The notes under the pieces: model-generated | What the model saw: the letters and a program-made list of their open reading frames with translations, nothing else | The model's database searches: none | What the model was told of the DNA's origin: nothing | Program-made: the position numbers and the translations under genes | Source: Mugil cephalus | Taxonomy: Eukaryota; Chordata; Actinopteri; Mugiliformes; Mugilidae | Reading direction: 5' to 3' | Assembly (NCBI RefSeq): GCF_022458985.1 | Contig: NC_061783.1 | Coordinates: 7,346,413 to 7,410,412, forward strand | DNA: 64,000 bases | Shown here: positions 10,857 to 22,496 of the stretch, one piece after another | Position numbering within the stretch: the first letter of the stretch is position 1 | Layout: every line of letters starts with the position of its first letter

Positions 10857-13800
10857 TCAGAAAGCTCCGATCTCAGTCCCCCATCCCTGGGCCGCCTTCG
10901 CCGATCCGCTCAAGCCCCTTCGCTGGACTGTGGGAGACCCCAGAGGTGCAAAGGGCCTGAAAGACACTTGCAGAGGGGCAGAAGATGATGAAGTAGAAGA
11001 GGAGGAGGAGGAGGAGGAGGAGGTAGAAGGGGAGGAAGAGGAATGGGAGGGGAGAGGTAGAGGCGAGGCCCTGGTGGTGCTGTGAGGGGACGGCTGGGTC
11101 GGTCTGGAGGGGGCCAGGGCCGGGGACGCTGTCAGGGAAGGCACCCTGTGGACGGCGGCCAAAGCCGTCGGCGCGAGGAGCGGCGGCGCGCCCTGCTGGC
11201 ACCCGGCCAGAGGTGCGAGGCGGAGGGAGGCATGCGACGGGTAGCTCCCCAGCAGAGCCAGGTCCCTTCGCCCGCTGGGGAAAGGAGGAGAAGAGGAGGC
11301 CGGCGAGGCGGGGGAGATCTGAGGGAAGGACGCCCACGCCCAAGGAGGGAAGGGGAGGGTGGAGGCCGGGGGCGTCTGCAGGAGAAGGGGGTCGAGCTCG
11401 CTCGCACAGTGGGAGAGGTGGGAGACGAGGCGAGCTCCGATCGGGTCCGGGGACTCGCCCTCAAGTGAGCTGAGGTATCGGACCACCTCTCCAACACACT
11501 CCCTGAACCCCAGGGTCCTGTAGTCGACTGCCAGAGCCCTCGCATCAAAGTATCCTGAGAGAGAACAGCAGAGTTTAGTCATGCACTGAGTAAAGTTAAC
11601 GGAATGCAATCGGTCATAAAAAAAAATAGAAGGACATTAAATCACTATTTGTCAGATTCTTTTTAACTCCTTTTTCCTTGTCACCTTTTCCTCCCATGGC
11701 ATGCAGCAGTTTGAGATGGTCCACTGTCATCTGCAGAATCTCTGCTTTCTCCAACTTGGAAGAACCCTTTAAGCAAAATTCACATTTTATTCAGAAGCAT
11801 GATTCTCATTCTTAATTTTTTTTTTGTATTCAAATATCCACAGGGATCCTAATTAACTCTCTCCACACATAAGCCGGTACCTGTTTCTCAAAAGCGCTTG
11901 GCACCAGCCTCCGGAGCTCTGACAAGCTGTGGTTGATCCGGTCCCTGCGCCTCTTCTCTATGATCTACAAAACAAGAGGAGCAGAGGGACGTTCAGCGCC
12001 AACCAAAGAGACAGGACTAAACTGATTAAGATCCAAAGCCGTAATCCACTCACTCCTCGTCTCTTCTTTCGGGCCAGGATCTGTGAGGCGCTGCCTGGAG
12101 ACATGGACCCCGTGACTGGACTGCACCATGGAGATAGAGTAACAGAAACAGGGGAGAGATGGGGAGGGTTGGCACAGGGAGAAGACATGGTAACTTTGAT
12201 TCGCCTGCATATTGTTATTATTACCCTTCTTAATATGACACAGAGGCAGGATGGCACATCAGCCCCCTTCAATCTAATTTGTTGTTTGGGCACAGAACAG
12301 CAGAGGGGTGCCCGGGAGAGGGGGGGGAAGATGAGATTGTTTTTGGTTTAATGCGTTTCTGGACATTAGGCCCAGTGAAATGACATGCTGTTCTCCTTTC
12401 CATGTGAGCGAAAGCACTTTTAGAAAGATGATTATATAGCCCCGGGGCTACGCTTTCGCTCGCATAGGGCTCCAACATGCTGCATAGGGCCCGAGCGGCT
12501 CCCAGTGCAGTCACTCAATGTGGATTGTGTTTGTTTGTGAGCTCTCATCTTACAGGCCTGAAAGAGGCTGACAGCTTGAAGTTCCCTTCAAACTGCCCCA
12601 CAAGAGAATTATTGCGTTTCTATTAGATTTTAACATGAGGGCTGCCAGTTTAGCTGTGTGTTTTTGTTTAGGTTTATGTTTGATGGTGCTGACTTGAAAA
12701 GGCACCACTGTCTTCTGTTTGCATGTCACATGGCAATTTCATTTATCAAAACCGTCTTTAGTGTTGCTGGCTCGCTGAGTGTCTGTGATGTAACCGGCGC
12801 TGGCGTGGACGTGTTTTTGTAAACTGTAGATGCACAAATACACTTTAATGAATGCTCCCTTTAATCCAGATGTCCGTGTAATGCAAGCCAAAGAATCTGA
12901 CTAATTCACCTAAAAAGCAAAAAAAAAAAAAAAAAACACAACAAAAACGGAATAACGACTTTTAAACAGAGTCAGGGTAATTTTACTGTTTATCAGCCGT
13001 TTTCCACAACACTGAGTCAAGTTACTTGTAATGGGCTGCAGTTAAATAACATTTGCGATGAAAGGCTAAAGGTTTTCTCTCTTTTTGCATATTGGAGTCA
13101 GTTCGTGTTTTGCACTACGCCGTTGCTTTCCAAGCTTGTTTTATTTTTTTTTTTTTTTTTTTTTTGCACTGGTCAACATGCATGTTGATATTCAACAAAA
13201 ACACAAACCCCTAACACTATTCTTTTAACCCTAACCCTTAACATAATAAACCTGAAACGATAAATCAGCCTATAAAATATCTATATCTCTGACCACGAGT
13301 TAAGTGGCTCAAATAAAGCAAAAAAAAAAAAAAAAAGTTTTTAAATCCTGCAATCAGCCTGTGTGCGTTAAATGTCCTTGGATAAATTCCGCTGAATATG
13401 TTTGATGAGGTGTGTGCTTTTTTCCTGCTTTAGTGTTAATTTGACGGACCGATTTTTCACTTTTTGCACATTGATGTGACATCAGATAAAAAAAAACAAA
13501 AAACGATATCGCTACTTTTAAAAGAAAAAATAACAAGTACAAAACTTTCTATAAAAGATCTGAAAGGTGTTTTTCTTATTTATTAAATGTCTTTCTTGTT
13601 ACGGGTTAATTTCTCTTATTTATTAAATAAGGAAATCCTGCTTGTGACTCCAGCCCGTCGCCTTGCTTCAGACCTCAGAGGCCTAATGAACGTTTCACTG
13701 CTTTATACTTACTGGGATGCATGCACAAACTAGTAAAAAGCAAAAGTGAACCCACTATGTGTTTAGACACAGACTAAATTGCGGCCTGAAACTCAGTAAA

Positions 13801-14206
13801 CACGTCAATTTAAAACTAACTGCAAAGTTTAGGGGATGTTTTTTTGTTTAGTTTAGTCTATATATATATATATACATGACACACACACACATTAAAATCT
13901 TTGATGTGAACTCAGACAGCTTTAAATGACACAAATCCCCAAATTCTCCTTATTACTTTAAACGCCACATCAGCTTCTTGGCCCCTCAGACCTGACACTT
14001 TTCCCGCCGTCTTAAAACCAGATTTGCGTCTCTCTGCTACATGCGGCTGCGTAGCCTCCCGTGTAAACAGTGATTCGGAGGGCGTGTGTTACAGTCGGTC
14101 TCAGGTGCGGCTGCTCGGATGCTCACCAGTAGCTGTCTTCTTGTCCCACGTCAATGAACTCGTCCGTGTCCGAGTCCGGGGAGCTGTAGTCGTGAGGTCT
14201 CTTCAT
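10857..14206 (-). CDS. heyl: HEYL, bHLH-Orange transcriptional repressor (Notch effector)
   Basis: Five coding exons on the minus strand: 14127-14206, 12054-12120, 11881-11964, 11685-11766 and 10857-11554. They join in phase to give 336 residues (human HEYL is 328). The start [20 protein letters not shown] is the HEY-family N-terminus. The bHLH spans residues ~44-101, with basic region [15 protein letters not shown] carrying the Gly HEY proteins have where HES proteins have Pro. The Orange domain runs from [16 protein letters not shown] (~106-150). The C-terminus ends GWGTEIGAF, with no YRPW tetrapeptide, which favours HEYL over HEY1/HEY2. Residues ~270-300 contain a Ser run. Known role: nuclear dimeric repressor downstream of Notch/RBPJ in vascular smooth muscle, somites and neural tissue. 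It faces away from zbtb8b. Identification is secure. Confidence 0.95.
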
Positions 14207-14235
14207 TTCTCTGCCCCCTTCCTCTCTGGCTGGAC

Positions 14236-14292
14236 TGATGATGATGATGATGATGATGATGATGGTGGTGTTGTTGGTGATGATGATGGAGG
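14236..14292. repeat. GAT trinucleotide repeat in heyl 5' UTR
   Basis: An imperfect GAT run (ATC on the heyl sense strand) lies 30-90 bases before the start codon. It adds no upstream ATG on the sense strand. Confidence 0.7.
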
Positions 14293-14457
14293 AGGGATGA
14301 TGGATGGACGGATGGGTGGATGGGTGATGGGCTGATTGATCTGGGGTGATCCTGCTCTCTGCGGCGCAAAGGCAAACACACTGCGGAGCGTCTCCCTCTG
14401 GTCCTGAGAAGCACTCACCCTGCGCGCCCCTCGCTCTCTGTTTCTCGTGCGCTGCGA

Positions 14458-14467
14458 CTTATAAAAG
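14458..14467 (-). promoter_or_regulatory. candidate TATA box of heyl
   Basis: The minus strand reads CTTTTATAAG, 252 bases upstream of the ATG. That would place transcription start near 14430 and give a 5' UTR of about 225 bases. The assignment is by position and motif only. Confidence 0.5.
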
Positions 14468-15042
14468 CCCCGTTGTTGTCCTGAGTTACTTCTCGTCACT
14501 TGTGTTTGCTCGCTCGTTCCTTCATGTGTCCGTCTCTGAGTCAGCCGCGCCACTTGATCAACCCCCAAGGGCCCATGACAACTAAGGAAACTCACAAGTC
14601 GCTTTAGTCTTTTACTCTGTCACTGGCATCCAATCGTAGTCACTCTCGCTCTCTCTCTGTCTGTTACTTCTCTCTTGGCTCGCTCTCTCTGTCACAGCCA
14701 CCCAATGACAAAATAGCACTTTGGCAAATGGGGCAGGGTTGCCAGTTTCGGCTCCCCCGCCTCCTCTCTCCTATGTCTCTCCTCCCTCCCTTTAATCTGC
14801 TCTTCCCTGGCTTGTCACCCTCCTCCCCTCCTCCCTCCACACACACACACACACACACTGGCCCCATCTTTCCACCCCTTTGCTCAGTCATCCTCAGTCA
14901 ATTAGCCTCCAATCTCCTTTCCTTCCTCTCTTCCTCCCTTCCTTCCTCTCTTCCTTCTTTCCATCCTCCTTTCTTTCTGCTCCTTTAATTATGCCGCACA
15001 ATGGCAGCGGAGGAGGACGGAGAGAAGGAGCGAGGTGAGAGG

Positions 15043-15050
15043 TGTGGGAA
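15043..15050 (+). promoter_or_regulatory. RBPJ/CSL-type motif TGTGGGAA
   Basis: This is an exact match to the YGTGGGAA consensus of the Notch effector RBPJ, about 0.6 kb upstream of the proposed heyl start site. Other exact matches near heyl are at 9030, 15772, 19171 (minus) and 19802 (minus). Confidence 0.45.
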
Positions 15051-15073
15051 TTATGAAGTGCGCGAGCACTCCG

Positions 15074-15104
<31 letters not shown>

Positions 15105-15533
15105 GCAGGGGGGGCTTTGGTCGGGATGATGCGCCAAGCCTCGCTCTCACACAGGTGGCTGGATGAATGAGACCACTGAGCTGCTTTGTGTGTGATTGAG
15201 AGAAACTGATAAAGGGTAAACAATTGCGGTGATAAAAATGTTAAAAAAGGAGTCAATGTTTAGCTGCGCAGTTGGTGAAAAATCCCCGAACTACCCATGT
15301 TTTGATGTTTTGGCATAAAATCAGAGACTTTAAAAACTTTTTTTTTTTTTTTTTCACAAACATTAGCTCATAACTCAGGCTTTTTAACAGCCTAAAGTAA
15401 ACTTGTATCGGAATTAGATAAATTAAATGTACTGATTGACCAATCATGCAACTGCAGAAGAGATATTTAAGCTGACATTATCAAGACATCAAGATCACAC
15501 CTCAGGCTTTGGCTTCTGAACCTCTTCCAAAAT

Positions 15534-15537
<4 letters not shown>

Positions 15538-15596
<59 letters not shown>
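15538..15596. repeat. (GT)n microsatellite
   Basis: An almost perfect run of about 28 GT units. Confidence 0.95.
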
Positions 15597-15599
15597 GCC

Positions 15600-17358
15600 C
15601 TGTGTGCAGCCACGAGTGCAGGTACCCGAGGGTCAAGAGGGGGGGATCAGCCCAGTGAGTGTCCGAACATCTGGGCTCTCCGCGGGACAAGATAGCGCTC
15701 TCTGCGCGAGGGGCGAGCTCAGACCTCCGAGCGGCTCCTTGCAACACTCGGTGCTTTGGTTCCGCTGCCACCGTGGGAAGATTGCTGGTACAGATTGCCA
15801 TGGAAACATGAGACCCAGGCGCCGGTTGTTGGGAGCGATGCCTGACTGACCCGGCAGTGTGTGCATATGTGTGTGTGAAAGACGGAGAGAGGCCAAGTGG
15901 CATGCCCCCTTCCACACAATGCCCGAGCTGAGTGTGTCTCTTCCTGCCTGGCAGACTGGAAGGGTGTGTTAGTTTAAACATAGCACAATGCATGAGCGCG
16001 AGATCCTTTGTGTCTATTCGCCGGGCGGAGGAAAGTGTCTTTTGGCCGCGCAAGTTTTTAATAAGCTCCTAAAGTCGGGCTCAATCCCCTCTGTCTTCGC
16101 GCAGGCTTTAATTTTTAGCCTGCTCCGTCGACATCTCGTCACAAACTGTGTGTAAAGTAGTAAACTAACGTAAAACATGTGCGTGTGCGTGTGTTTGTAG
16201 GAAGACGAAAAAAAAAAAAAATACCCAAGTGTCAGTAATCAGTGTGACCATCACCGGGGGGCTCGCAGTGTGGTGAATATGAGTCAGGACTGACAGAAAA
16301 GAGAAATCCCTTTTTCTCAGCCCCCGCCCCGTCCACATATCCTTTCATTACCAATCATTCCTTAATTCAGATCTGGATCTCATTTCAGCGTCAGAAAACT
16401 GAAGAGTGGGGGGGAGAAAGAGCCTGAAAGGAAAGGGACATCTATGAAGTCAGGCCTCAGTCTTCTCTTCTGTTGTTATTTTTATCCACCCCTTTCTCCT
16501 TCTCTTCAAAGGTCCTTCTCTTTATCATTTTTTGGAGATGAAATCACTCTGGTTTTCCGACGTGTTGGGGCCTCCCAAAAAGTTCCAGGAGGTTGCGCGG
16601 AAAACACGCAAGGAGTGGAAAGCAATTAAGAAGATGAGCGAATAAATAAATACATTAATTATACAAATGGTTTCATGGCGGGGGTGTGTGTGTGTGTGTG
16701 TGAAGGGAGGGTGTTGGAGACAAGCATTAGACAGAGAGAGAGAGAGAGAGCTGGCACCGCGTGGCGGGATGGAATTCTGGGAGATTTCTGGCGATCTTGG
16801 TCGGCCACTTCAAGTCCTCTCCCCTCCCTTCCCACCAAACCACAACAAGGCAACGTCCCTTATTGAAATTAACAAGCTCATACTTTTACAATTTGCACAC
16901 ACATGCACACATGCGCAACTCAAATATGAATGTGTGAACGCTCAAGGACATACAGTCCACACACACACACACATGCACACACAGACAAAAGGCCACTAAA
17001 CTGATTCACACAAACACACGCACACACATGCTGCTCCCCTCACGCGAATGTGGACAGTGCTCGCCCACAATTTATAAGGCACAAACACTCAGCTGCAATT
17101 ATTGCTTCTGATGCATGACTATTGCTATTGTTTGAAAGTCTGTGAGATGGAACCGGCTCAGCGGGACGTGTTGTTTGTTACTTTTCCCCGCGCTCATGTC
17201 AAACTGAATCACTGATCAGATGCCGCACGTCTCGCTGCACGGTTGAACTTTGATTATTTGTTCTCTAGCTTTTCAGCGGCAGAAAATCCTCCCAGTACCA
17301 AAAAAAAAAAAAAGCTGAAAAGAGACAAATGGAGAAAGCTGTTACACATCAATATATT

Positions 17359-17389
<31 letters not shown>

Positions 17390-17834
17390 AAAAAAAAAAA
17401 AACAGCTGTTCCACTGCATTTTGATTTCTCCTGAAAGTGGACATTTAGAACAAACATCATCAATAAAAACGACAGGGGCCGTTTTACGGTACTGCAGGCC
17501 ACAAGTTTACTAGTTTTCCCTCACTAATGAGTGCAAGGGAGCTTGAAATAAAAGCCTGAAAAAAACGAATTGTTTTTTTTTTTATGTTTTGTATTCCCTA
17601 TGTAAATCAAAAGAAGAACATGACACTATAAAATATACGACTAAAATAAAAAATAAATGCGTGATATCGAACAAGTTAGAAGACATAAGAAATAAAAATG
17701 GAATGAAGCATGTAATCGCTCGGATTCACCAAATTGGCTCATTATAGGCTTATTTTATATAGGCTGCATCAAGAGCAATTTAATCTTTCAGTAAATCTGG
17801 AAACTTGAAATGACATCTAGTTTTCACTTTAAAG
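15600..17834. other. intergenic, no gene seen
   Basis: The sequence contains short CA/TG and GA runs (16685-16703, 16732-16750, 16960-16980), poly(A) runs and a TA repeat near 17346-17385. I find no splice-bounded open frame. Enhancer function cannot be judged from one sequence. Confidence 0.5.
15772..15779 (+). promoter_or_regulatory. RBPJ/CSL-type motif CGTGGGAA
   Basis: This is a second exact YGTGGGAA match upstream of heyl, about 1.3 kb from the proposed start site. Confidence 0.4.
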
Positions 17835-18128
17835 CAGTTGTCTTCAACGTTTTTCAGGCCAAGGACCCCAATTAAGTAGGGACCCATTACCTACTATATG
17901 TGTTCTTTATTAAGCATAGTGCTATTTATAAATATACATCATTATTATCATTTTGCATTCATTATTAAGCTATCTCTTATCCCTGTACTAAAATATGTTG
18001 GATTCATGTAAATGTGTATTTAAAGAAATTTAAATTTGCGGGGGAAAATTCAAAAAATATACAAAAAATGTCGATCAACCAAAGAAATTGGTAGTAGTAC
18101 CTGCGCGTACCCGCGTTGAAGACCCATG
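17835..18128. mobile_element. hAT-like miniature element, copy 1 (294 bp)
   Basis: The ends are CAGTTGTCTTCAACG and, on the other strand, CATGGGTCTTCAACG. The element is flanked by a perfect 8-bp target duplication CTTTAAAG (17827-17834 and 18129-18136). The interior has GGCCAAGGACCCC and the AT-rich block found in the copies at 21909, 38723 and 56064. There is no coding capacity. Confidence 0.8.
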
Positions 18129-18136
18129 CTTTAAAG

Positions 18137-21100
18137 TAATCATAGAGAACTGATGAGGGAAAAAAATAATGCATCCTAGAAATTGTAAAGTGTGCCTAAC
18201 CTCAGAAATATGTTTTTTTTTTCAACAGAAATGGTGTTCCAATTTTAACTCCGATAGTGTGCCACCATTCCCTGCTTTGATGGAATGTAAAAACTGGGCA
18301 GTGGTGGTGAAATCTGAGCAGATTTATAACGATTAAAAGTCTATTTCATCATTAAAATATGGAGACCGCACCAAATCCTACATCTAAATGAAAATATAAA
18401 TGGAAGTTGATAAATTGCATCCCAGAAATGATGAAATATCACCAAAATATCATGAAATAACTATAACCCAAATGAAACGTCCCCTGTCTAGAAGCCCCGT
18501 GGAGAATTAGTGAAAGGCCAAATGCTGTCAAAGAAACCCTGCATGATGCCCTGCAGCACGCAACTACTAGCGACATACAGTGTAAAGTCAGAATCAGTTG
18601 ATTTCTCATTGGCCATTATACTAGTCGGCCTGTGACTGACCGCTCAGTCATTGGAATCAAGATTGGATTGGCATGGGAACTGGCACCGGAGGAGCTTGGC
18701 ACTGTCCAGGCCGGACCCATGAGGGAATTATCTGCCTTTCAGACACATAAGGAATGTCTGGGACCTGTGGGTCTGGATGTCTGGCCGTCTCCACGATTCT
18801 CTCGGATTAACCTGGATACACGAGACAACGCCTGAGAACGCTCCAAAAAGTGTTTTCATGACGTGACTGAGCCGATGTGCGGGCGAGAACAAACCCCCGG
18901 AGGAGGAAGGCGGCCAGACGCACTCAGCGTATGTCTGGAGCGGTAGCCGCTGCAGCCGCTGCCATTTGAGGAGTCAAGAGGGCAGGAGGGCCGTAGCCAT
19001 GGGTCATGCTGTCCGTCACAGAGCGAGAGACATAGAGACATAGAGAGAGAGAGAGTCCTCCCTCCTTATCCGGCTCCCCCTATGCAAAGATAAATAAAGA
19101 GGCTAAAAGCCGAAGAGAAGGAGCAGAAAGGAGCTTTTGTGGCTTCCGAGTGGGGTCCCTTTCATGGCGGTTCCCACAGCACTGGGCCTGTGATGACATA
19201 CACCATGTTTCACACACACGCTGATGGGCCCTGTGACTGCGGTGACTTTCGCTGGTGCCGGGCCCCAGACGGGACGGCGAGGCCCCCGAGAGCCACAGGC
19301 AGCCATTGTGCTGTCGCCGCGGAAACCAGCCTCTTTATGTCAGACATGTTTTTCTGTTTGTTTTCTTTTTTATGTCTTTAATGTGGGCATGGGGGAATGT
19401 TTCCCCCTCTCGACCCCCCCTCCCGCCCCCCCCAAACCCTAACCCCAGCCCACCCCCCAACCCCTTCACTGCTCTGCGTTATTTCCCCCCAATACCCATC
19501 TTCCTTCTCCTCCCACCAATCCGTCCACATTTGTTTCTCCTCTTCCTCCCTCGTGTCGCCTCCTCCTCCCCCCCGTTTCCCCCTGGAGATCGTCATTTGT
19601 AAGGCTCTTTGCTTAGACAGCCCATATCTTTTTCATGGTGTTGTGGCCTCCCTCTGGCTCAGCTCTTTTTTATCTATACTTCATGAGGTTTTGGCACAAA
19701 CTGGCACTTTCTTCTTCCTGCGCTGGAAAAACAAAAAACAAAAAGCAAACAAAACACAATGCACACAACCCTAAAACAACAAAACCTAAAGAATTCCGCC
19801 TTTCCCACGCTAAGCCAATTTTCCTCACAAGATTAAACAAACTAACCAATAACGAAATGAAAGGAAATTGGAAGGAGGGGAGGGGAGGGGGGACGAAAAA
19901 AAGAAGAAGAAGAAAAAAAAGAATCTGGTTATGATTTGGGTCTCAGAGGATGATGCCCCAAAGTCCTCCAATGTGAAAAACAAACCTGAAAAAGCCGACT
20001 GTTACTATTTTTAAGCGCTGCAAGAATGCTGTTCAGAGCCATGACTCAAAGGCACGTTGGCCGTGGTCCGTAATCAGTTCATTCTGACTGCTCCTCTGCC
20101 ACATCACACGCAGGACGCAATCTTTTATGAGCCACAGAGAAAGACGAGGAGGTAAAAAAGAAAGGAAAAAAAGAAGAAACGGGGGGGAAAGTGAAAAATG
20201 AAAGAGTTCAAGGCTAATCCGCTGTGCCCCCCTTTCAGCCATGCATGCGACGGGTTAGGGCTGGGGGGGGGGTGGTGGGTTAAGACTCGGCTAATATTAG
20301 CCACTGTAAAACTGCTTTATACCCAAGCGTTTTTTTGACTTGGAAGCCGACTATCATTCAAGTTTATGGGGGAGACTAATTTTTATTGCGCGGAGTCACG
20401 TGGCGCTTAATTCCTTTATTAGCTTTCTATTTCTGTTAGTGTGTAACATGCCATTCTAAACTATACGAGGGCGCGTTCAAAACAGAAAAAAAAAGAAAAA
20501 AGAAACACACGCAGCTGCTCAGAGATTGTGCGTAGATTTAGAGAAATCGGAATCAAGGTTGGTTCAGTTGAGCTCTTGTCATAAACCCAGTGGTGGAGCG
20601 TCACTGCGTTACGCTGCCCCAGACCTCTCTGTGACAGCCCCTCACCTTCCCAAATCCCTCCTATAACTTTACACCTCAGATTACGGCCTTATCGGGGAGG
20701 CCTCCCGCCGACACCTCGTTCTGACGGCAGCTCTGAAGAGCGAGCGTAAGCCCCCCAAGAAACCGACATAAAAACTCGCCGCCGCCGCCGCCGTAGCCCC
20801 GCTGGGTCATTTTTAGTGTTTCCCGGAAGGGGATTACGGTGAGTGTGCATGAAAAGAAGGGACGGCTTTGATGGAGGAAGGATGTGGGTAATGACGAGCA
20901 TCATTATCATCTCCCGGGGGAGCTGGCTGCACTTTTATTGGTCTCAGCAGTGGTTTTATTATTAAAATGAAATAAGGGACGCAGTGAACCTGGATTTCTG
21001 CCCAAGTTCTTTTAACTGACGTTCAATAAAACCGGCAAAGTGGATCGAGATATCTGATCTTTTAGCTGACACCGCCCTGTCTTGAATAGATATCACAGCT

Positions 21101-21439
21101 GTTCCCGACCCTTTTTGTCAGACACGCCCACAGCACTGTCAGATGAGCTCAGTGCAACTGTATACTATACATTGTTGGGACATTTTTTCATGCAAATTAG
21201 GTTTAGATTTGTGGTACTTGCATTTTGTTGCACTACTTTAGATGAGACATTTGTGTTAGAGTATTTTGACTCCATCCATCATTTTTACCCTTTTAACAGT
21301 TCATGCATTTTAAAGGGCTTTTACAGTACTGTGGGACTTACATGCCCTAACCTACGCACGTCTCAATGTGAGAAATTTATACGTGTGTGCTCAACAGTCT
21401 GGCTCGCTCTTTTTTGCCATTCTGGTTAATTTGTGTTTC
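18137..21439. other. intergenic, no gene seen
   Basis: GC-richer patches (18840-19620) with C-rich low-complexity sequence and A-rich patches (19720-19920) alternate. Two minus-strand RBPJ-type motifs lie at 19171-19178 and 19802-19809. I see no gene. Confidence 0.5.
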
Positions 21440-21850
21440 CACTTTCTACTTCACTTTCAATAATGGCGACTGAAACTTTAAAAAAAAAAAAAAAAAAACA
21501 TTCAGCCAAATTTCGCCAAACACGAGTCGTTACAAATGTCTGTATCTCCAGACCTCCTCTGTTTATTTATTTATGTGTTGATTTAACGGGGACAGTGCAC
21601 AGCTCCACCAGAGTTAGACACTAGCTCATTTTCACCTGTAGTCTCTGAGCAGTTAATTTTACCAATTCTTTATTGATGGAAAATTAGAAAATTGCGGTGA
21701 TGGAAAAGATGCCGGAAATACTAAAGCGGAAATACGCAGCTATCAAGCGGACCAATCACAGCTCTTTTTGTCTCTGCCTTGCTGCAGCACATAGTTACAT
21801 CTCTGGGAAGGTGCACGTCAGTCGCGGCGCTAGGGTCTCCGAAGGATCTA
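21440..21850. repeat. unclassified dispersed repeat, copy 1
   Basis: This region shares blocks with 59985-60212: ACTTCACTTTCAATAATGG, a CCGGAAATACTAAAGCGGAA block and CGGCGCTAGGGTCT. The order is the same in both. It ends close to the neighbouring hAT-like element. No open frame is shared, so it is probably non-autonomous. Confidence 0.55.
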
Positions 21851-21908
21851 CGTAGGGGTCTGTGTTTTCATTGCAGCCTCTGAGTGTAAACCGCCTATTA
21901 TTCTAAGA

Positions 21909-22496
21909 CATAGGTCCATGGAGGTACTGCGGGGGTGGAGGGGGTTGCAAAATCTTTGGTTGATTAGACATTTTTTTATATATTTTTTTTATTTTCCCCC
22001 ACAATTTTCCATCAATTTTTTTACTGTACATTAACACGAATCCAACATAAAGGGCGAAAGGGTAAAATCCCAGAGGCATGCTGCAATATTAGCAGAAGAG
22101 AAGCTAACAGTGCAGCTCGTTCCCATCAGCCAAATACTGAGGCCAAAGTGGCCTGGTGATTCACTCTCAATGCTAAATTGTCTATGTTTAAAGTTACAAC
22201 TTGAATCTGTCAGTTATTTCATTTTTCTGTCAGTACACCAGTTACGTATGTTTATGTTCACGGCAGTTGCATGGCCAACCTGCTGTTGCACATGTTTGAC
22301 ATTAGGAAATGAATATTTGAACCTGTGAATATTTGAATAGCTTAATATTGAATGCAACATGATGATAATGACAATGTATATTTATAAATTGCACCAGGCT
22401 GAGTTTAATATAGAACACATGTAGTAGGTAGGGGGTCCCTTCTTAATCTCTCGATCAGTTTGGGGTCCTTGGCCTGAAAAACTTTGAAGACCCCTG
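21909..22496. mobile_element. hAT-like miniature element, copy 2 (588 bp, longer form)
   Basis: It lies in reverse orientation to copy 1. The right end reads TTGAAGACCCCTG and the left end CATAGGTCCATGG (a few terminal-repeat bases lost). The flanks TTCTAAGA and CTCTAAGA form a 7/8 target duplication. It contains extra internal sequence relative to the ~290-bp copies, including GCAGAAGAGAAGCTAACAG, which is also present in the 56064 copy. Confidence 0.7.

Noticed and set aside
11082-11548. GC-rich frames opposite heyl exon 5
   Set aside because: They are antisense shadows of the heyl coding exon.
13226-13243. Interstitial telomere-like TTAACCCTAACCC
   Set aside because: Only about two units, within chance and common in fish introns.
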